Shown here: positions 9,240 through 21,616 of the stretch, in pieces
Numbering within the stretch: the first letter of the stretch is position 1
How the letters are laid out: each line of letters starts with the position of its first letter
Assembly (NCBI GenBank): GCA_947311845.1
Contig: CAMZMU010000081.1
Span: forward strand, 2,630,524 to 2,694,523
Length of the DNA stretch: 64,000 bases
Direction: 5' to 3'
DNA from: Poa pratensis
Taxonomy: Eukaryota; Streptophyta; Magnoliopsida; Poales; Poaceae
Notes under the pieces: model-generated
Database searches by the model: none
Seen by the model: the letters and a program-made list of their open reading frames with translations, nothing else
What the model was told of the DNA's origin: nothing
Made by a program: the position numbers and the translations under genes

Positions 9240-10130
9240 AAGCGCATGTACAATGCAAGGTGACGTGGCCGGCGGCACGCCGCGCCCGTTGTATTGGTAT
9301 GTGTCGTAGTTTTGTAAAATGAGGTATTAATTGAGACTGTAGGAATATAATTCGGTTCACGAAAACTTTGCACATGACAGGCAGGTAAAAAAATGCTATT
9401 ATGGGCTAGATCTAAAAGACAAATTTCTGGATCCAAATATACAGATTAAAAAATTTGAAATCTGTCAGAATTTGTCTTTTTTGGGCAGCGTGAAATACTA
9501 AGAATTTGAAGATTAGAGAGAAATATGGATATGTCCGTCAAAATAGAAAGGTTGAAATATGAAAGTTGTTTGGAAGGGTGATATCCATCTACTCGTGGAA
9601 GGAAAATTCAGACAGATGACTGAGAAACATGAAAGTTGTTTGGAAGGGTGATATACATCTACTCGTCAAAGGAAAACTCAAACGGATAACCGAGCGCGAC
9701 GAATTTGATAAAATTCGTCAAATATTTTTGTGAATTTGGATCCAAAATTATGGAGATAGAGTCGACCAAACTCGAAACCGATCACGGGAATGGAATCTAC
9801 TCGTCGACGCGCATATATTTCATGTATATGTTATCATAAAAATGAGGGCCGTCGGATCTGTATCGGACGGCGCGAAGACGTGCGCTACACGTGGTACCGT
9901 AGACGTGCGGTACTGTAGCGATCTACAGTGCAGCGGCGACGTGGACACCTCCAACGGAGGCTGAAACGCTTGGCTTTTATATATAGTAGTATAACTCGTT
10001 TGGCCAGTGAGTGAATATATTTTCAAATCTGCCCCCAAGACCGGCATCAAAGGGGATGGATCGAAACTTGTGCTCGTTGACGCCAAGACATTTCAGCATC
10101 TAGATGATTCGTGGGTTCGACGTTAAGACT
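9240..10130. other. Intergenic AT-rich stretch with a 70-bp tandem pair
   Basis: No gene is visible. A 70-bp unit containing GAAAGTTGTTTGGAAGGGTG occurs at 9561 and 9631. The segment 9840-9970 (GTCGGATCTGTATCGGACGG and onwards) echoes 9185-9260 in composition and short motifs, and ends in TATATATAGTAGTATA. I see nothing else. Confidence 0.5.
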
Positions 10131-10360
10131 AGTCATAGTGGGAGTAACATTAGTAGTAACATCAATGCCACGTACGCAAAAAATCTAACGTGTCGGGCAA
10201 TTAATGAGGAGAGATGGTTGTGGTAACTAGCTATGTTACCGTAACATCACACATTTCAATGCAAGATGAGTGTACAACTTAATAAATATGACACTACACA
10301 CATGTTATTCCACACTATGGAGATAGTAACTTAGAGTAGTAACATAGATATGTTAGACTA
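10131..10360. mobile_element. MITE-like element A
   Basis: The left end GTCATAGTGGGAGTAACATTAG and the right part (GAGTAGTAACATAGATATG up to CTACCCA) form imperfect inverted ends rich in GTAACAT. This type of short element is very common near grass genes. It abuts the next element. I do not assign a superfamily. Confidence 0.5.
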
Positions 10361-10625
10361 CCCACAATGAAAGTATCATAAGTGGTATCATGCATTCCAT
10401 GCATGCAAAAATCTGACGTGACACTGTAATTAATGATTAGAAAGGAGATAGTTGTATCATAAGTAGATACCGTAACATAACGCATTTCGATGCATATTGA
10501 GTCTATAAACCCAATAAATGCAATATTGCATGATACTACACTTATGTTACTATCCACTATGGAGTTAGTAACATAGAGTAATATCATGCGCATGATACCA
10601 CTATATGATACTTCCCACTGTGAGC
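10361..10625. mobile_element. MITE-like element B with ~35-bp terminal inverted repeats
   Basis: The left end CCCACAATGAAAGTATCAT continues to GGTATCATGCAT. The reverse complement of the right end gives CTCACAGTGGGAAGTATCAT continuing to GGTATCATGCGCAT, an imperfect TIR of roughly 35 bp. The element is about 265 bp and has no coding capacity. It ends about 376 bp before the ABCE start codon and so lies in that gene's promoter region. Confidence 0.65.
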
Positions 10626-11001
10626 AGTCTTACTACTTCGCACCGACAACAACAGCTGATGCAGCACCGATCTGAGAGTCAGATTTGGAAAATACAGGGA
10701 GCCGGCGACCCGACCGCTCGGTCGATCGGCCTTTTTCCAAAGCAGGCGTTGGTCCGTGTTGCGGTCGAATCTGGTTCGGTCGCATAGGACCCGAGCCTAG
10801 GGTTTTGTTTGGTCCGACCGTCCGACCCTCCACCGCGCGTTACGTGGCCGCCACACTCCCAAAGCCAAAAGCCAAAGTGATACCCTCCTCCTCCTCACCG
10901 CAGCCTCCTGCTCAATCCTCCGCCGCCGCCAGAGCGGAGCTCCCCCCTTCCCCCATCGGAGACCTCTTCGCGGAGGCGGCGGCCGACGAGAGTTGTCGTA
11001 G

Positions 11002-14000
11002 ATGGCGGACCGTCTGACCCGTATCGCGATCGTGAGCGAGGACAAGTGCAAGCCCAAAAAGTGCCGCCAGGAGTGCAAGAAGTCTTGCCCTGTCGTCAAG
11101 ACCGGTAATTTCCTCTATCCCTCTGCACCTCGCGGTTCCGATCGACTGGGTTTACGATTTTTCAGCGGGTAATTTTGACGAATCGAAGTTTAGATCCGTT
11201 TCCACGGGGCAATCTGTTCGTAGAATGATTTTGATTTGACGCTGATTGATGAGTGGATAGTCCTTGCGAGATCTGAGGATTTACACGGGCTTACGATGTC
11301 TGGGAGCATCGCTGCTATGAACTTAATATTTTTATTTAGTCCTCATACATGTTACTAAGTACCGGCTGTTTTAGATAGTTATTCATATGGTAGTCTATGA
11401 AGAACACCCTGTGTGCGCACATCTACAGTGTTTATTCTGATTGTGTGCACAATTTCTCCACTTTCCTGTTGTCCTGTTATCCTGATGATTATTGTAGTAA
11501 TGTGTTATACACACTAGTGATTTTCCTAGCTTGAGTGTTGCTGTGATTATGACAATCTACTGTCTTATTGTACAGGGAAGCTTTGCATCGAAGTTAGTCC
11601 AGCAGTGAAACTTGCATTCATTTCTGAAGAGCTGTGTATTGGTTGTGGTATTTGCGTTAAGGTATGCCTAAACTTAATACGGCTATTCAGATTTATAATT
11701 TGTCCAAGTGCTATGATATAGTGTTCTCACTTCTGCTGTAATCGCTGTTGCAGAAATGCCCATTTGATGCCATTGACATCATCAATCTTCCAAAAGATTT
11801 GGAAAAAGATACCACCCATCGCTATGGACCAAATACCTTCAAATTGCACAGGTAATTTTTTTGAAAAATCAAAGAGCCTGGTTTGTCTGAAGTTGTACTA
11901 TTTGGTATATGTATGTTTCATGATCCGGCCTGAAGTTATTCTGCTCGAAGGATTACTAATTTAGCACCTTACAGGTTGCCTGTTCCAAGACCTGGTCAGG
12001 TTTTGGGCCTTGTTGGAACCAATGGAATTGGGAAGTCAACTGCACTTAAAGTGTTGGCTGGCAAGCTGAAGCCTAATTTGGGACGTTTCAAAGTATGTTA
12101 TTTCATATCTCATATCTTTTTTTCCATTTTCTGACCATGGTTGGTTTCAACTGAGTTTGTTTTGGAAATTGTCCCTTACTCCATTCTTCTGTGATGTGCA
12201 CAAAAGATGGTTATTTATAGCTCTGATTTTTTTTTGTGCAGAATCCACCTGATTGGCAAGAGATTCTTACATACTTCCGTGGGTCTGAACTTCAGAATTA
12301 TTTTACACGTATATTGGAAGATAACCTGAAGGTGCTACTTTTTTTACTCATCGTGCTTGTATGCAGGATTTGTTAATACATAGTCTGCAATAAGCTCTTG
12401 ATATTCTGTGAATCACTTCCCACGCCCGCTACAAGAACATTTAGCAACGCATCTTAGTAGTTTGACTGTTAAGCATATAATACTAGATATGTTGATGAAA
12501 TTCAAGTCTTGGATTGGCAGCATACCCTAGTTATTGACATACATATTACCTGATACTCGCACATGTTTGAATAGGCTGTTGCAGTATATGGTTTTATATT
12601 ATCAAACTGCACCGGACGGGGTCTTTTAACTTGGCAGGTGGTTTCACTTTGGTTTAACAATAAACACTTTACTATTTGGGAGTTAAAGGAACGCCGGTGC
12701 ATTTGAGTGTATCTTGCTCGTTTTGTGTCTGTCCTTTACTGTTGAATTCTTCTGAAATTGTGCACTCTATCTCTGCCCCCTTCTTCAACAGGCTATCATC
12801 AAGCCTCAATATGTTGACCACATTCCAAAAGCTGTCCAAGGAAATGTAGGGCAAGTACTTGAGCAAAAAGACGAGCGGGATATGAAAAATGAGCTATGTA
12901 TTGATCTTGAATTAAACCAAGTCATTGATAGAAATGTAGGAGATCTGTCTGGTGGCGAACTTCAGAGATTCGCAATAGCAGTTGTTGCTGTACAAGCTGC
13001 AGAAATTTACATGTTTGATGAGCCATCAAGTTATCTTGATGTTAAGCAGAGGCTAAAGGCTGCAAAAGTCATTAGGTCCTTGCTTAGATCCAACAGGTAA
13101 TGCATTTCCTATTGTCATGATTTTCTTTCGAATCTTTGACAAGAAGCTACAAGAAATTAATTATCAAATTGCTCTCTGTTTTTTCCAGCTATGTCATTGT
13201 TGTGGAACATGACTTGAGTGTCTTAGATTACTTGTCCGACTTTATTTGCTGCTTATATGGGAAGCCAGGTGCATACGGTGTAGTTACGTTGCCATTTTCG
13301 GTCCGAGAAGGTATCAATATTTTCCTGGCTGGATTTGTTCCAACAGAAAACCTTCGGTTTCGAGATGAATCTCTTACATTCAAGGTAACAATGGTGCATA
13401 GAATTTGAAATACTTGTTCAGTTATGGAACTTTGTTCTCATGTTAGTATTGTCTTGTTAGATCGCGGAGACCCAGGAAAATGCGGAGGAGGTTGCTTCAT
13501 ACCAGCGGTACAAGTACCCTACCATGACCAAAACACAGGGAAATTTCAGGCTCTGTGTCGCTGAGGGTGAATTCACTGATTCCCAGATTGTTGTGATGCT
13601 TGGTGAGAATGGCACAGGAAAAACTACATTCATCAGAATGCTGGTACATCTCTCTCCATTCATCCCACCTCCCTCTCTTGTCACCTTATCTTGCAAGTCT
13701 TGTAAACAGCGCAAATATTCAAATGATGCAAACATAACCTTTGGTTCATAAGTTATCTTACCATTATGGACATTGCAAGCTTAGCACTTTATAGAAGTCA
13801 CTGCGATAGATGTAAAAGCTTAAATTTCAACTTTTTAAGTAGTGGAAATGTCTTTTTTAATTTTTGCTTTAAATCTTGTAACAACTCCCTATTGCTAGAA
13901 AGTTGCACATAAGTACTCCTGAACAGAAGGTATTGGATTTTGCTAACACGTGTGAGTTTGGTGCTGCTTGAAACCTATTGTATTACCATTGAGTATGTTG

Positions 14001-15628
14001 CTGGTTGACAACGTTCATCTTAAGGTAGTGCAGTTTACTCTTCTTTTTTTTACAAAGTCCGATTTTATAAGAAGATATCCTAAATAAGGTGTGAAGTTTT
14101 ATCTTGTTTAATATTTTATTAAGGACTACTTGTCTTCTGAATCTTTCGATTTTATAAGAAGATGTGCTATGCTATTACTTGACTCCTTAACTTATGTGAA
14201 GCTTATTTTCTTCCGGATGTTACTGTACCGTATGTTTCTTTGATTTTATAATAAGATTTACTAATACCCGGATGCGCCGACTGCTTAACTTATGTAAAGC
14301 TCATCTTGATTAAAGAGCGTAATCTAATTTGACTGAATAGGTGAAACACTTTGCATCTTACGATCCTTGCTTGTTATAATTGAACAGGCTGGGTTGTTGA
14401 AGCCAGATACCGTGGAAGGAACTGAGGTTGAAATCCCTGAATTCAATGTGTCCTACAAGCCTCAAAAGATTAGCCCAAAGTTCCAGCATCCAGTGAGGCA
14501 CTTGCTTCATTCGAAAATACGGGATTCATATACTCATCCTCAGTTCGTGTCTGATGTCATGAAACCACTACAAATTGAGGCACTCATGGACCAGGAAGTT
14601 ATTAATTTATCAGGTGGAGAGCTCCAAAGAGTGGCATTGTGTCTGTGCCTTGGAAAGGTATTTTCTACTTTTACATGAATTTTGCAAGGAATAAAGCATA
14701 ATGTTTTTGCATTCTATGGTTTTCAAAAGTTTGTAGACACCTCAATTGTGTATTTGTTTTTACATGTTTAATATGCTAAATGTATTTTATCCAACTGGCT
14801 TTTAAGACTACTTTCTAGGTCTGCATTCATATCGAATTTTGGATGTTGTATAAAGCACAGAGATAGCAATGGCATATGATCCATAATTCATTCATATATG
14901 ATACTTGTATCTGCTTGAATGTGACTGTGAGCATGTCCAGATATAAATGTGTAGTCCTTTGTTCATGTCTGAATACTATATATAGGCTTTGTCAATCATA
15001 TGGTAATGTTGAGTGGGACCAAGAACATAAATTCTGTCAGCTGGCAGTACTAACTCTGGTGGTTGTTCAGCCTGCAGATATTTACTTGATTGATGAGCCA
15101 AGTGCATATCTCGATTCAGAGCAGCGTATTGTTGCCTCGAAGGTTATCAAACGATTCATCCTTCATGCAAAGAAAACAGCATTTATTGTTGAGCATGATT
15201 TCATCATGGCAACCTACTTAGCGGACAAGGTTATTGTTTATGAGGGACGTGCCTCTATTGACTGTACTGCCAATGCACCGCAGTCATTGGTATCTGGGAT
15301 GAATAAATTCCTATCGGTAAGTGCAGAGTAACAAATAGATATCCACAAGTTTTTGGTTTGGTTGTTTCGCAGCTTTCTGTAAGATTGATTTTCTATAGGA
15401 TTCACCAAATGTAGACTCGCGTATGGAAACTTACGTTGGTTTCTTTACTGAGCTTTTTCTTGTTTTGCCATACTTATTTTCTTTCTTTTCTTCATTCTTT
15501 TGTGATAGCATCTTGACATTACGTTCAGAAGAGACCCGACCAACTATAGGCCCCGAATTAACAAACTGGAATCTACAAAAGACAGAGAACAAAAGAATGC
15601 AGGATCCTACTATTACCTTGATGACTAA
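11002..15628 (+). CDS. ABCE2: ABCE-type ATPase (RNase L inhibitor / Rli1 homologue), 11 exons
   Basis: ABCE proteins split and recycle ribosomes after termination and act in the cytosol. Exons: 11002-11104, 11576-11661, 11754-11851, 11975-12092, 12242-12331, 12792-13096, 13189-13384, 13461-13643, 14388-14657, 15071-15316, 15509-15628. All introns are GT-AG, and the joined CDS is 1815 nt (604 residues), the normal family length. The N-terminal iron-sulphur domain has [15 protein letters not shown] and [12 protein letters not shown]. Nucleotide-binding domain 1 has Walker [10 protein letters not shown] (about residue 110), LSGGELQRF (217), FDEPSSYLD (240) and VVEHD. Domain 2 has GENGTGKTT (380), LSGGELQRV (466), IDEPSAYLD (490) and IVEHD. 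The start [11 protein letters not shown] matches the conserved N-terminus, and the end YYYLDD is typical. All catalytic motifs are intact. The numbered symbol follows plant usage and the paralogue number is uncertain. Confidence 0.96.
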
Positions 15629-16284
15629 TGATGAGGAAGCACAGGTTGCTATAATTCTATTTAAATCTAGTTATTCATGAAATAGTGTTTGTTCTCAAGT
15701 GATTTGCTTCTTTTTGTCGGATGTGTAGATTCTTCCTGGAGAGCTTCACGCCGAGGAATCCGTCGGATTTATTTGTATGCACAAGGCTAACTGGAAGCTG
15801 CCACTAAATGAGGCTATGAGGGTGCACAAATAATTGCTAGGTTACATGAAAAAGCGCATCGAGCGAAGTGTTTCGGTTATAAAGCAGAGCATGTCATGCT
15901 GATACTGTATTTTTGTTAGTTTGATCTGTATGATGTGAAGGAAGCTGAGTGACTCTTGAGGGGAGAACGATTATCAGTTTTTGTGTATTTGCATTGCTGT
16001 ATAATGGCTTTACCATCTGGTATTCTTCAATCCTTGATTATATGACACCTATGTTCTTTTTGAGTTATATATTTTGTTATCTAGGATCGTCATCTATTTA
16101 TGCGAACCATGGTGTTTCACTGGGTTGGTTCATTGATAGATTACCATGAAGCCATTCTTTACTAGCCTTATCTTATATATATATATATGAAGGACTGTGT
16201 GACGGTGAGCAGAAATTAAGTATCATAATACATAATCAAACACACTGTAAATATTGTTATAATTCCTTAAACCGAGAAATTAAG
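15629..16284 (+). other. 3' flank of the ABCE gene
   Basis: After the stop at 15626-15628 the sequence can be read as a 3' UTR, with a possible further intron (donor near AGCACAG|GTTGC at about 15643, acceptor near TGTGTAG at 15729). A (TA)n run lies at about 16160. No other gene is visible. Confidence 0.4.
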
Positions 16285-16554
16285 GGTCTCTTTGGAGCAA
16301 AGGCACGTCATAGGAATTTTGGAGCACTCGTATGCAACTACACAGATTTTTCGTTGTGACTTCATTGGAGTATTTCAGTGGTAACTATGTCATGCATAAC
16401 AATATTGAAGAAAAGTTCCTATATTATTCTGTTGTGCAACTCAACACCTATTGTCTATTTATGTGCGATTCTGGTTCTTGTAGGATATAACAATGCCACA
16501 ACATAACATTTCTACATTCTCCCTATCCTTTGGCTTCTTGCAACCAAAGAGACC
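16285..16554. mobile_element. 270-bp MITE-like element
   Basis: It is bounded by a perfect 11-bp inverted repeat, GGTCTCTTTGG at 16285-16295 and CCAAAGAGACC at 16544-16554, with weaker similarity continuing inward. It is non-coding. A clean target duplication is not evident. Confidence 0.55.
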
Positions 16555-17319
16555 ATGAAACCAAACAACTTACAACAACTGCAAGGAGAACTTCTTTTTT
16601 GCACTAATTCTTGTATGTTTGGAGTGAATGCTAGATTTCCGACTACCTATACTACCTATATAAATCTAAGAAGCGCACCCTCGATGGGTACGGGCAATCT
16701 TAGACGCTCATACGCTACACATGCACATTGTAATCGATCTATACACAAACCCTAATATCACACAAGCAGTGGTGGGTCTTTATCTCCACCGTGAGGGACC
16801 GATTGTGATACATCATGTGCCAATCGCTCTCGGAAATCGACCGCTCGCCTAGCTCCACACCTCGAGGTAAGCCACCCCGATGGCTATTGCCGTGACGACA
16901 CTACGACAATGGAGCTAGTGGTCTCATAAATAAGATCCCACGACGACGTTCCCAATGGTGACTCCTCCTCCTTCTTGGATGGTCCGTGTTTCGGACCGTC
17001 ATCCATGACGTCTTCTTGTAACATCTGGTGACACTTCGGTTGCGGTTACGACAACTCTCTGACTCCGACGATGCGGAGTGCGACACCGAGATAGGCTCAC
17101 AACGTGCCATCGGCTTGTGTAGGTCAGAGAAGGCGACAAATTTGCCTCGACTCTGTTTAAAATTTTATTTCTGTCAGATGTATCTTTGTAAGGCTAAAAC
17201 TTAGCTAACACATTTGGCTTCTGCATTCGATAAGTAAAAAATATTTCCCCAACAAAAAATAGTTGCCCGTCTGTTTCTCCATCGTCACCCCCTGCAGCAG
17301 GCACTGCGCGGCGGGCCCC
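16555..17319. other. Intergenic region upstream of the GOST-type gene
   Basis: No ORF of merit is seen. The part at 16680-17110 is moderately GC-rich and full of short CGAC/GTCG motifs without a recognisable product. It gives way to AT-rich sequence at 17160-17260 and then to the GC-rich leader of the next gene. Confidence 0.4.
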
Positions 17320-17343
17320 ATGCCGCCCGCTTCCTTCCGGTGA
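17320..17343 (+). promoter_or_regulatory. Possible upstream ORF (7 codons plus stop)
   Basis: An ATG at 17320 opens a seven-codon frame (MPPASFR) ending at TGA 17341-17343, 67 bases before the main ATG. If the transcript begins upstream of 17320 this would be a uORF. The transcription start cannot be placed from sequence alone. Confidence 0.3.
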
Positions 17344-17410
17344 GAAGGAGCTATCTACCACCATCAATCACCACCCGCACGCCGCTCGCGCTCCACTCGA
17401 GATCTCCCCC

Positions 17411-20400
17411 ATGGATCCCCTCCGCCTCCGCCTCGCCGCGGCCCTCGTGCTTGCCGCCGCCGCCGCCGGGTGGTGGGGCGGCGCGGAGGCTTCGATCCAC
17501 ACCTACGGTCGCGAGCCCTTCCGCGAGGTGGGCAACGCCTTCCTCCTCTCCGGCGGCAGCGAGGGCATCGTCGCTGACGAGTCCGACCCCGCCGCACCCG
17601 CCTCCTCCTTCATCAAGTAAGGCCACGGCCCCTCCTCCCCCTTCTCCTCGTCTCTGTGCTTGGAGACCCGAGTGGCTGTTGTTTCCCGAAACTGTTCTGT
17701 GCGTGATTTAGGACTATCATTGTCAGTTTCATTAGCCACAGAATCCAAGAACCTTCTTTCATGACAGTGCTATATTTGAGATTAGTTTAACTGACATGAA
17801 CCTGATGAAGCTCGACATGTTCCACTTACAGCTTTTTCCCTGTATCTTTGAAAGTTACAGATAGGCTTATAGACTGTTGTTTAATTTGTTGATGTGACTA
17901 ATCAACTAAGTTATGTTTCCCCATGAAAGGTTATATGTGGGTGCTTCGGAATTCAGCGTTAACTAAATGACTGGATACTGCTTTCAGGTTCGTGAATGTT
18001 ACTTTCTGGAGGACCGCGGAATCGGCAGAATCCCATGCAAAAATGGCACACAGCACAGGCCTGGTACAAGCTATTTTATTTGAAGCAGCAGACAGGGATA
18101 ACATTGGGGGATCTGCCTATGGTGGGCAGAGGTCCATTTGTTGTACCCCTGACCTTGCTAAACTAGAGGGCTGTAAACAAGGGGAGGTAATCAGGAGGCC
18201 ATCCTCTGATGATCCGGATTGGCCTGTTGTGGTAGATACACACTTCAGTGCTAATCACCTTTCAGTGTCGTTGGAAGATGAGGAAGTTCGCATCACAAAG
18301 ACAGGCATGTACAACTTGTTCTTCATTTCTTGCGATCCTAAACTCAGGGGCCTTGCTATGAATGGGAAGACAGTCTGGAGAAATCCTGGTGGTTACCTAC
18401 CTGGACGGATGGCACCTCTCATGACATTCTATGTTTTCATGTCACTAGCATATCTGTTAGTCATGGTTGTTTGGTTTAGCCAGTACATAAGGTTTTGGAG
18501 GGATATATTGCCAATCCAGAACTGGATCACCTTAGTCATTGCCCTTGGCCTGTTTGAGATGACACTATGGTACTTTGAATACTTGAACTTCAACAGCAGC
18601 GGTGTACGTCCAGTTGGAATCACAACTTGGGTGGTAACTGTTGGTGCCATCAGAAAAACAATCTCCCGCCTACTGATCCTTTCTATATCAATGGGATATG
18701 GTGTTGTTCGCCCAACTCTGGGAGGGCTCACATCCAAAGTTCTACTCCTCGGGCTTACATATTTCCTGGCTTCTGAATTGCTGGATATAGCAGAAAATGT
18801 TGGAACAATCAATGACATCTCAGGCAAAGCAAAGCTTTTCCTTGTCCTACCTGATGCATTTTTGGATGCTTTTCTCATACTTTGGATCTTCACTTCTCTT
18901 TCTCGCACTCTTGAGAAGCTACAGGTAAGCTACCTTTATTGTCATGTTTAAAGTATTAACATTTTCTGTTGTTGTTGTTGTATGGTCATATTTTACCTTT
19001 TGGTCTGTGGCAACTGGCAACTAGTACTGCCAGTACTAGAAGTATTGGTTGGTGACTCAAGTGTTGCACTATTAAATTCCTTTAGGAGACATAGATAACT
19101 TTGATCTAGTCAGTGATTAGTAATGCTAGACATCTCTTATACTGATGTTAAGCATAAAGTACTTGGATGTGTTGTGTGCTCAGAAAGACGGCAAGTAGGA
19201 TAGTTTTGGTTAGTTTGATAGCGAGCCTGTTGAATCCTGATTGGTAAGAGCAGTGTATCTCTGTTATTTCTGACCCTTGCTGCTTTTCTTATTTTTCAGG
19301 CAAGGAGGAGTTCTGTGAAATTGGATATATACAGGAAGTTTACAAATGCATTGGCGGTTTCTGTTATAGCTTCAGTTGTCTGGATTGGTTACGAGGTGTG
19401 TAAATTTCACTAAATACATCCACAATGGAAGTTGTGCCTGTATAGAACAGTGTGCAGCTCTCTACTATATTTGAGACAATTTACTGATTTGGGTCCATTA
19501 TGTATCCGTAAGATCTATTAACTTCCAAATTTTACATTATCATCCTAAGTTTAGGTTCCAAAAGTGTCGTCGTACTGCCCCTAAATACTCCTCGATGGAA
19601 TTAGGATCCTATTTATTCTTGTGCAGGCAATTTTTTTGGCTGTTTTGTTTTCATCATTTTCCAGAGTACACATTCTTAGGAAATATTGCTGTGAACATGC
19701 CGTTGTCACAAGCGATTGCCGTATCCCTTTTGATACAACACCTTATGTGGAAAATTCTGGTTATTTCTTTCATGGCACTTAGATTCCAAATCCGAACATC
19801 AACCTGTTAAATAATCTAACAACTATATGTTCAAGAAGTTCAAAATGTTACAAGGGTTGCTAATTTTCATTAGTATGCATCACATGATGTTCATCCCTAT
19901 GAGAATTAGATAAGTTGTGCTACAAAGATTACTGATACAAGACTGATAAGTATAGTATATCAAAATGTCTCATTGGCGATAACAGTGATGTTACCTTTTT
20001 TGTTGACCGTTTCAATGAATGAGCTTTCTCTGGTATATGCTTATCAATTATCACTACTGGTCCAAAGGCATGACATGAAGTAAATAATAGATGATGGGCG
20101 TCATGCAGTTTTGATCCAACACATGCATGTGGTTCATGAGCTGTACAAATTTCTTGAGTAGAGATTTCTTGCTCTGGGGCTCCAGTGATCTCTTTATTAA
20201 GATAAAAAAATCATACTTACAAGTTTCAAAAAAATCTGAAAAAAATCTTGCATGTTGTCAATGATATATCCCACAAACGTGCATAATCTCGATTTGAAAT
20301 ACTTTATATTCTGATCTACACCAAAATGACAAATGTGTGGATCTAAATGTACACACTTTCAAATCTCCAAAATATGCAAGATTTTTCATTTTTGTGTAGC

Positions 20401-21365
20401 TCAGAATACAAAATATTTCAAATCGAGATTTTGCATGTTCGTAGGATACATCATTGACAACATGCAGGATTTTTTCAGTTTTTTTTTAAAACTTATAAAT
20501 ATGATTTTTGTTTTTTTTATAGAGGGAGCACTGGAGCTCGGGAGCCAAAAGTGTTTTCCGAAATTTTATGAGCCTTCATTACCTGCACCATTTTTCAGCA
20601 TTTTGTGCCAAATATTATCATGACCTGGAAATACAAAATTTACATTATGGTCTGCTTGCAAGCATGATAGTTCTCCCTGATCATTAAGCAACATCATCAA
20701 TCTAGCTTAATTCACCTGATTTTTTTTTTCTGGGAGTCTTGAGTTTTAGAGCCTGTCGTCTTATCATTGCTTCCTTGCAGGTCTATTTCAAAGCGACAGA
20801 CCCCTTTAGTGAGAGATGGCAGAGTGCCTGGATCATTACAGCCTTCTGGGATGTTCTTGCACTTGTTTTGCTTGTTGTTATATGTTATCTGTGGGCACCG
20901 TCCCAAAGCTCACAAAGGTAAATGTATTTCCTTGTCAAAGGTTTGGAGACTTGTAATAGGCATAATCTAGGCGTTTACTACCGATAAGAGGGGCAATCTT
21001 GGTTTGTTAATAGGTTGTAACAAAATGGTTTACTAGTCAGAGTAAAAAAAAACGGTTGACTAGGAACCACTTCTGAATTTTAACACGCCATTCCTGTGTC
21101 CAGATATGCGTATTCAGGTGAAGCTGCGGATGACGATGATGAGGAGTCTCAGTCTCTGACAAAGGGGTCTGATGGTGACGTAGGGATGGTAAAGATTGAC
21201 AAAGACAGAAATGCTGGTGTTTTTTTTTTTTTTTTTTTTTTGCGAAACACAGTACAACGCAAGCGCTCATATACACGCGCACACACTCACCCCTATGAAC
21301 GCACGCACGCACACCCTACCCCTATGAGCACCTCCGAGAGACTGAGTCGGCGGGTCGAGTCTTGA
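17411..21365 (+). CDS. GOST / lung seven-transmembrane receptor family membrane protein, C-terminus altered by SINE
   Basis: Exons: 17411-17616, 17988-18924, 19300-19395, 20781-20917 and 21104 onwards, all GT-AG. Residues 1-27 are a signal peptide (AAALVLAAAAAGWWGGAEA). A lumenal domain follows, with several cysteines (RSICCTPDLAKLEGC). From about residue 210 to 455 there is a seven-helix block starting MTFYVFMSLAYLLVMVVWF and ending AFWDVLALVLLVVICYLW, then an acidic tail (AADDDDEESQSLTKG). This layout matches the TMEM87/GPR107-like GOST family of Golgi and endomembrane trafficking proteins. In the last coding exon a SINE is inserted after RNAGV. As it stands, translation enters the poly-T tract (six Phe) and ends after 47 foreign residues at 21363-21365, giving 545 residues. 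Without the insertion the frame would run to the TAG at 21668-21670 (1548 nt, 515 residues). Confidence 0.88.
20171..20546. mobile_element. Fold-back MITE in intron 3 of the GOST gene
   Basis: The left half (GCTCTGGGGCTCCAGTGATC through CAATGATATATCCCACAAACG and CTCGATTTGAAATACTTT) is the imperfect reverse complement of the right half, ending CTGGAGCTCGGGAGCC at 20546. The arms are about 160 bp each with a short centre, so transcripts could form a long hairpin. It has no coding capacity. Confidence 0.75.
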
Positions 21366-21529
21366 GATTGACGAAGTCACCACGGGCGCCTCGCTGTCGA
21401 CGGGAACGTCGCCTCCCACTGAAGAATATTCCGCCTTAAATGAGAAACACCAGCGTCAAACCTGGGGTTTGAACTCTGGTGGGCTAGGGGTACAACCACC
21501 CAACTAACCATCTTGCCACAGGCAAGTTC

Positions 21530-21600
<71 letters not shown>
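21222..21600 (-). mobile_element. SINE-like insertion with 16-bp target duplication
   Basis: CAGAAATGCTGGTGTT occurs at 21206-21221 and again at 21601-21616, flanking a 379-bp insertion. On the minus strand the body carries an A box-like TGGTTAGTTGG (complement of 21500-21510) and a B box-like AGTTCAAACCC (complement of 21465-21475), correctly ordered for an RNA polymerase III SINE promoter. The T run at 21220-21241 is then its 3' poly(A) tail. Oddly, a run of 67 Ts (21534-21600) lies on the 5' side as well. The insertion breaks the last coding exon of the membrane-protein gene. Confidence 0.85.
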
Positions 21601-21616
21601 CAGAAATGCTGGTGTT

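Noticed and set aside
21465..21510. A and B box-like motifs suggesting a tRNA gene
   Set aside because: No cloverleaf or acceptor stem is present; poly(A) tail and target duplication show a tRNA-derived SINE.
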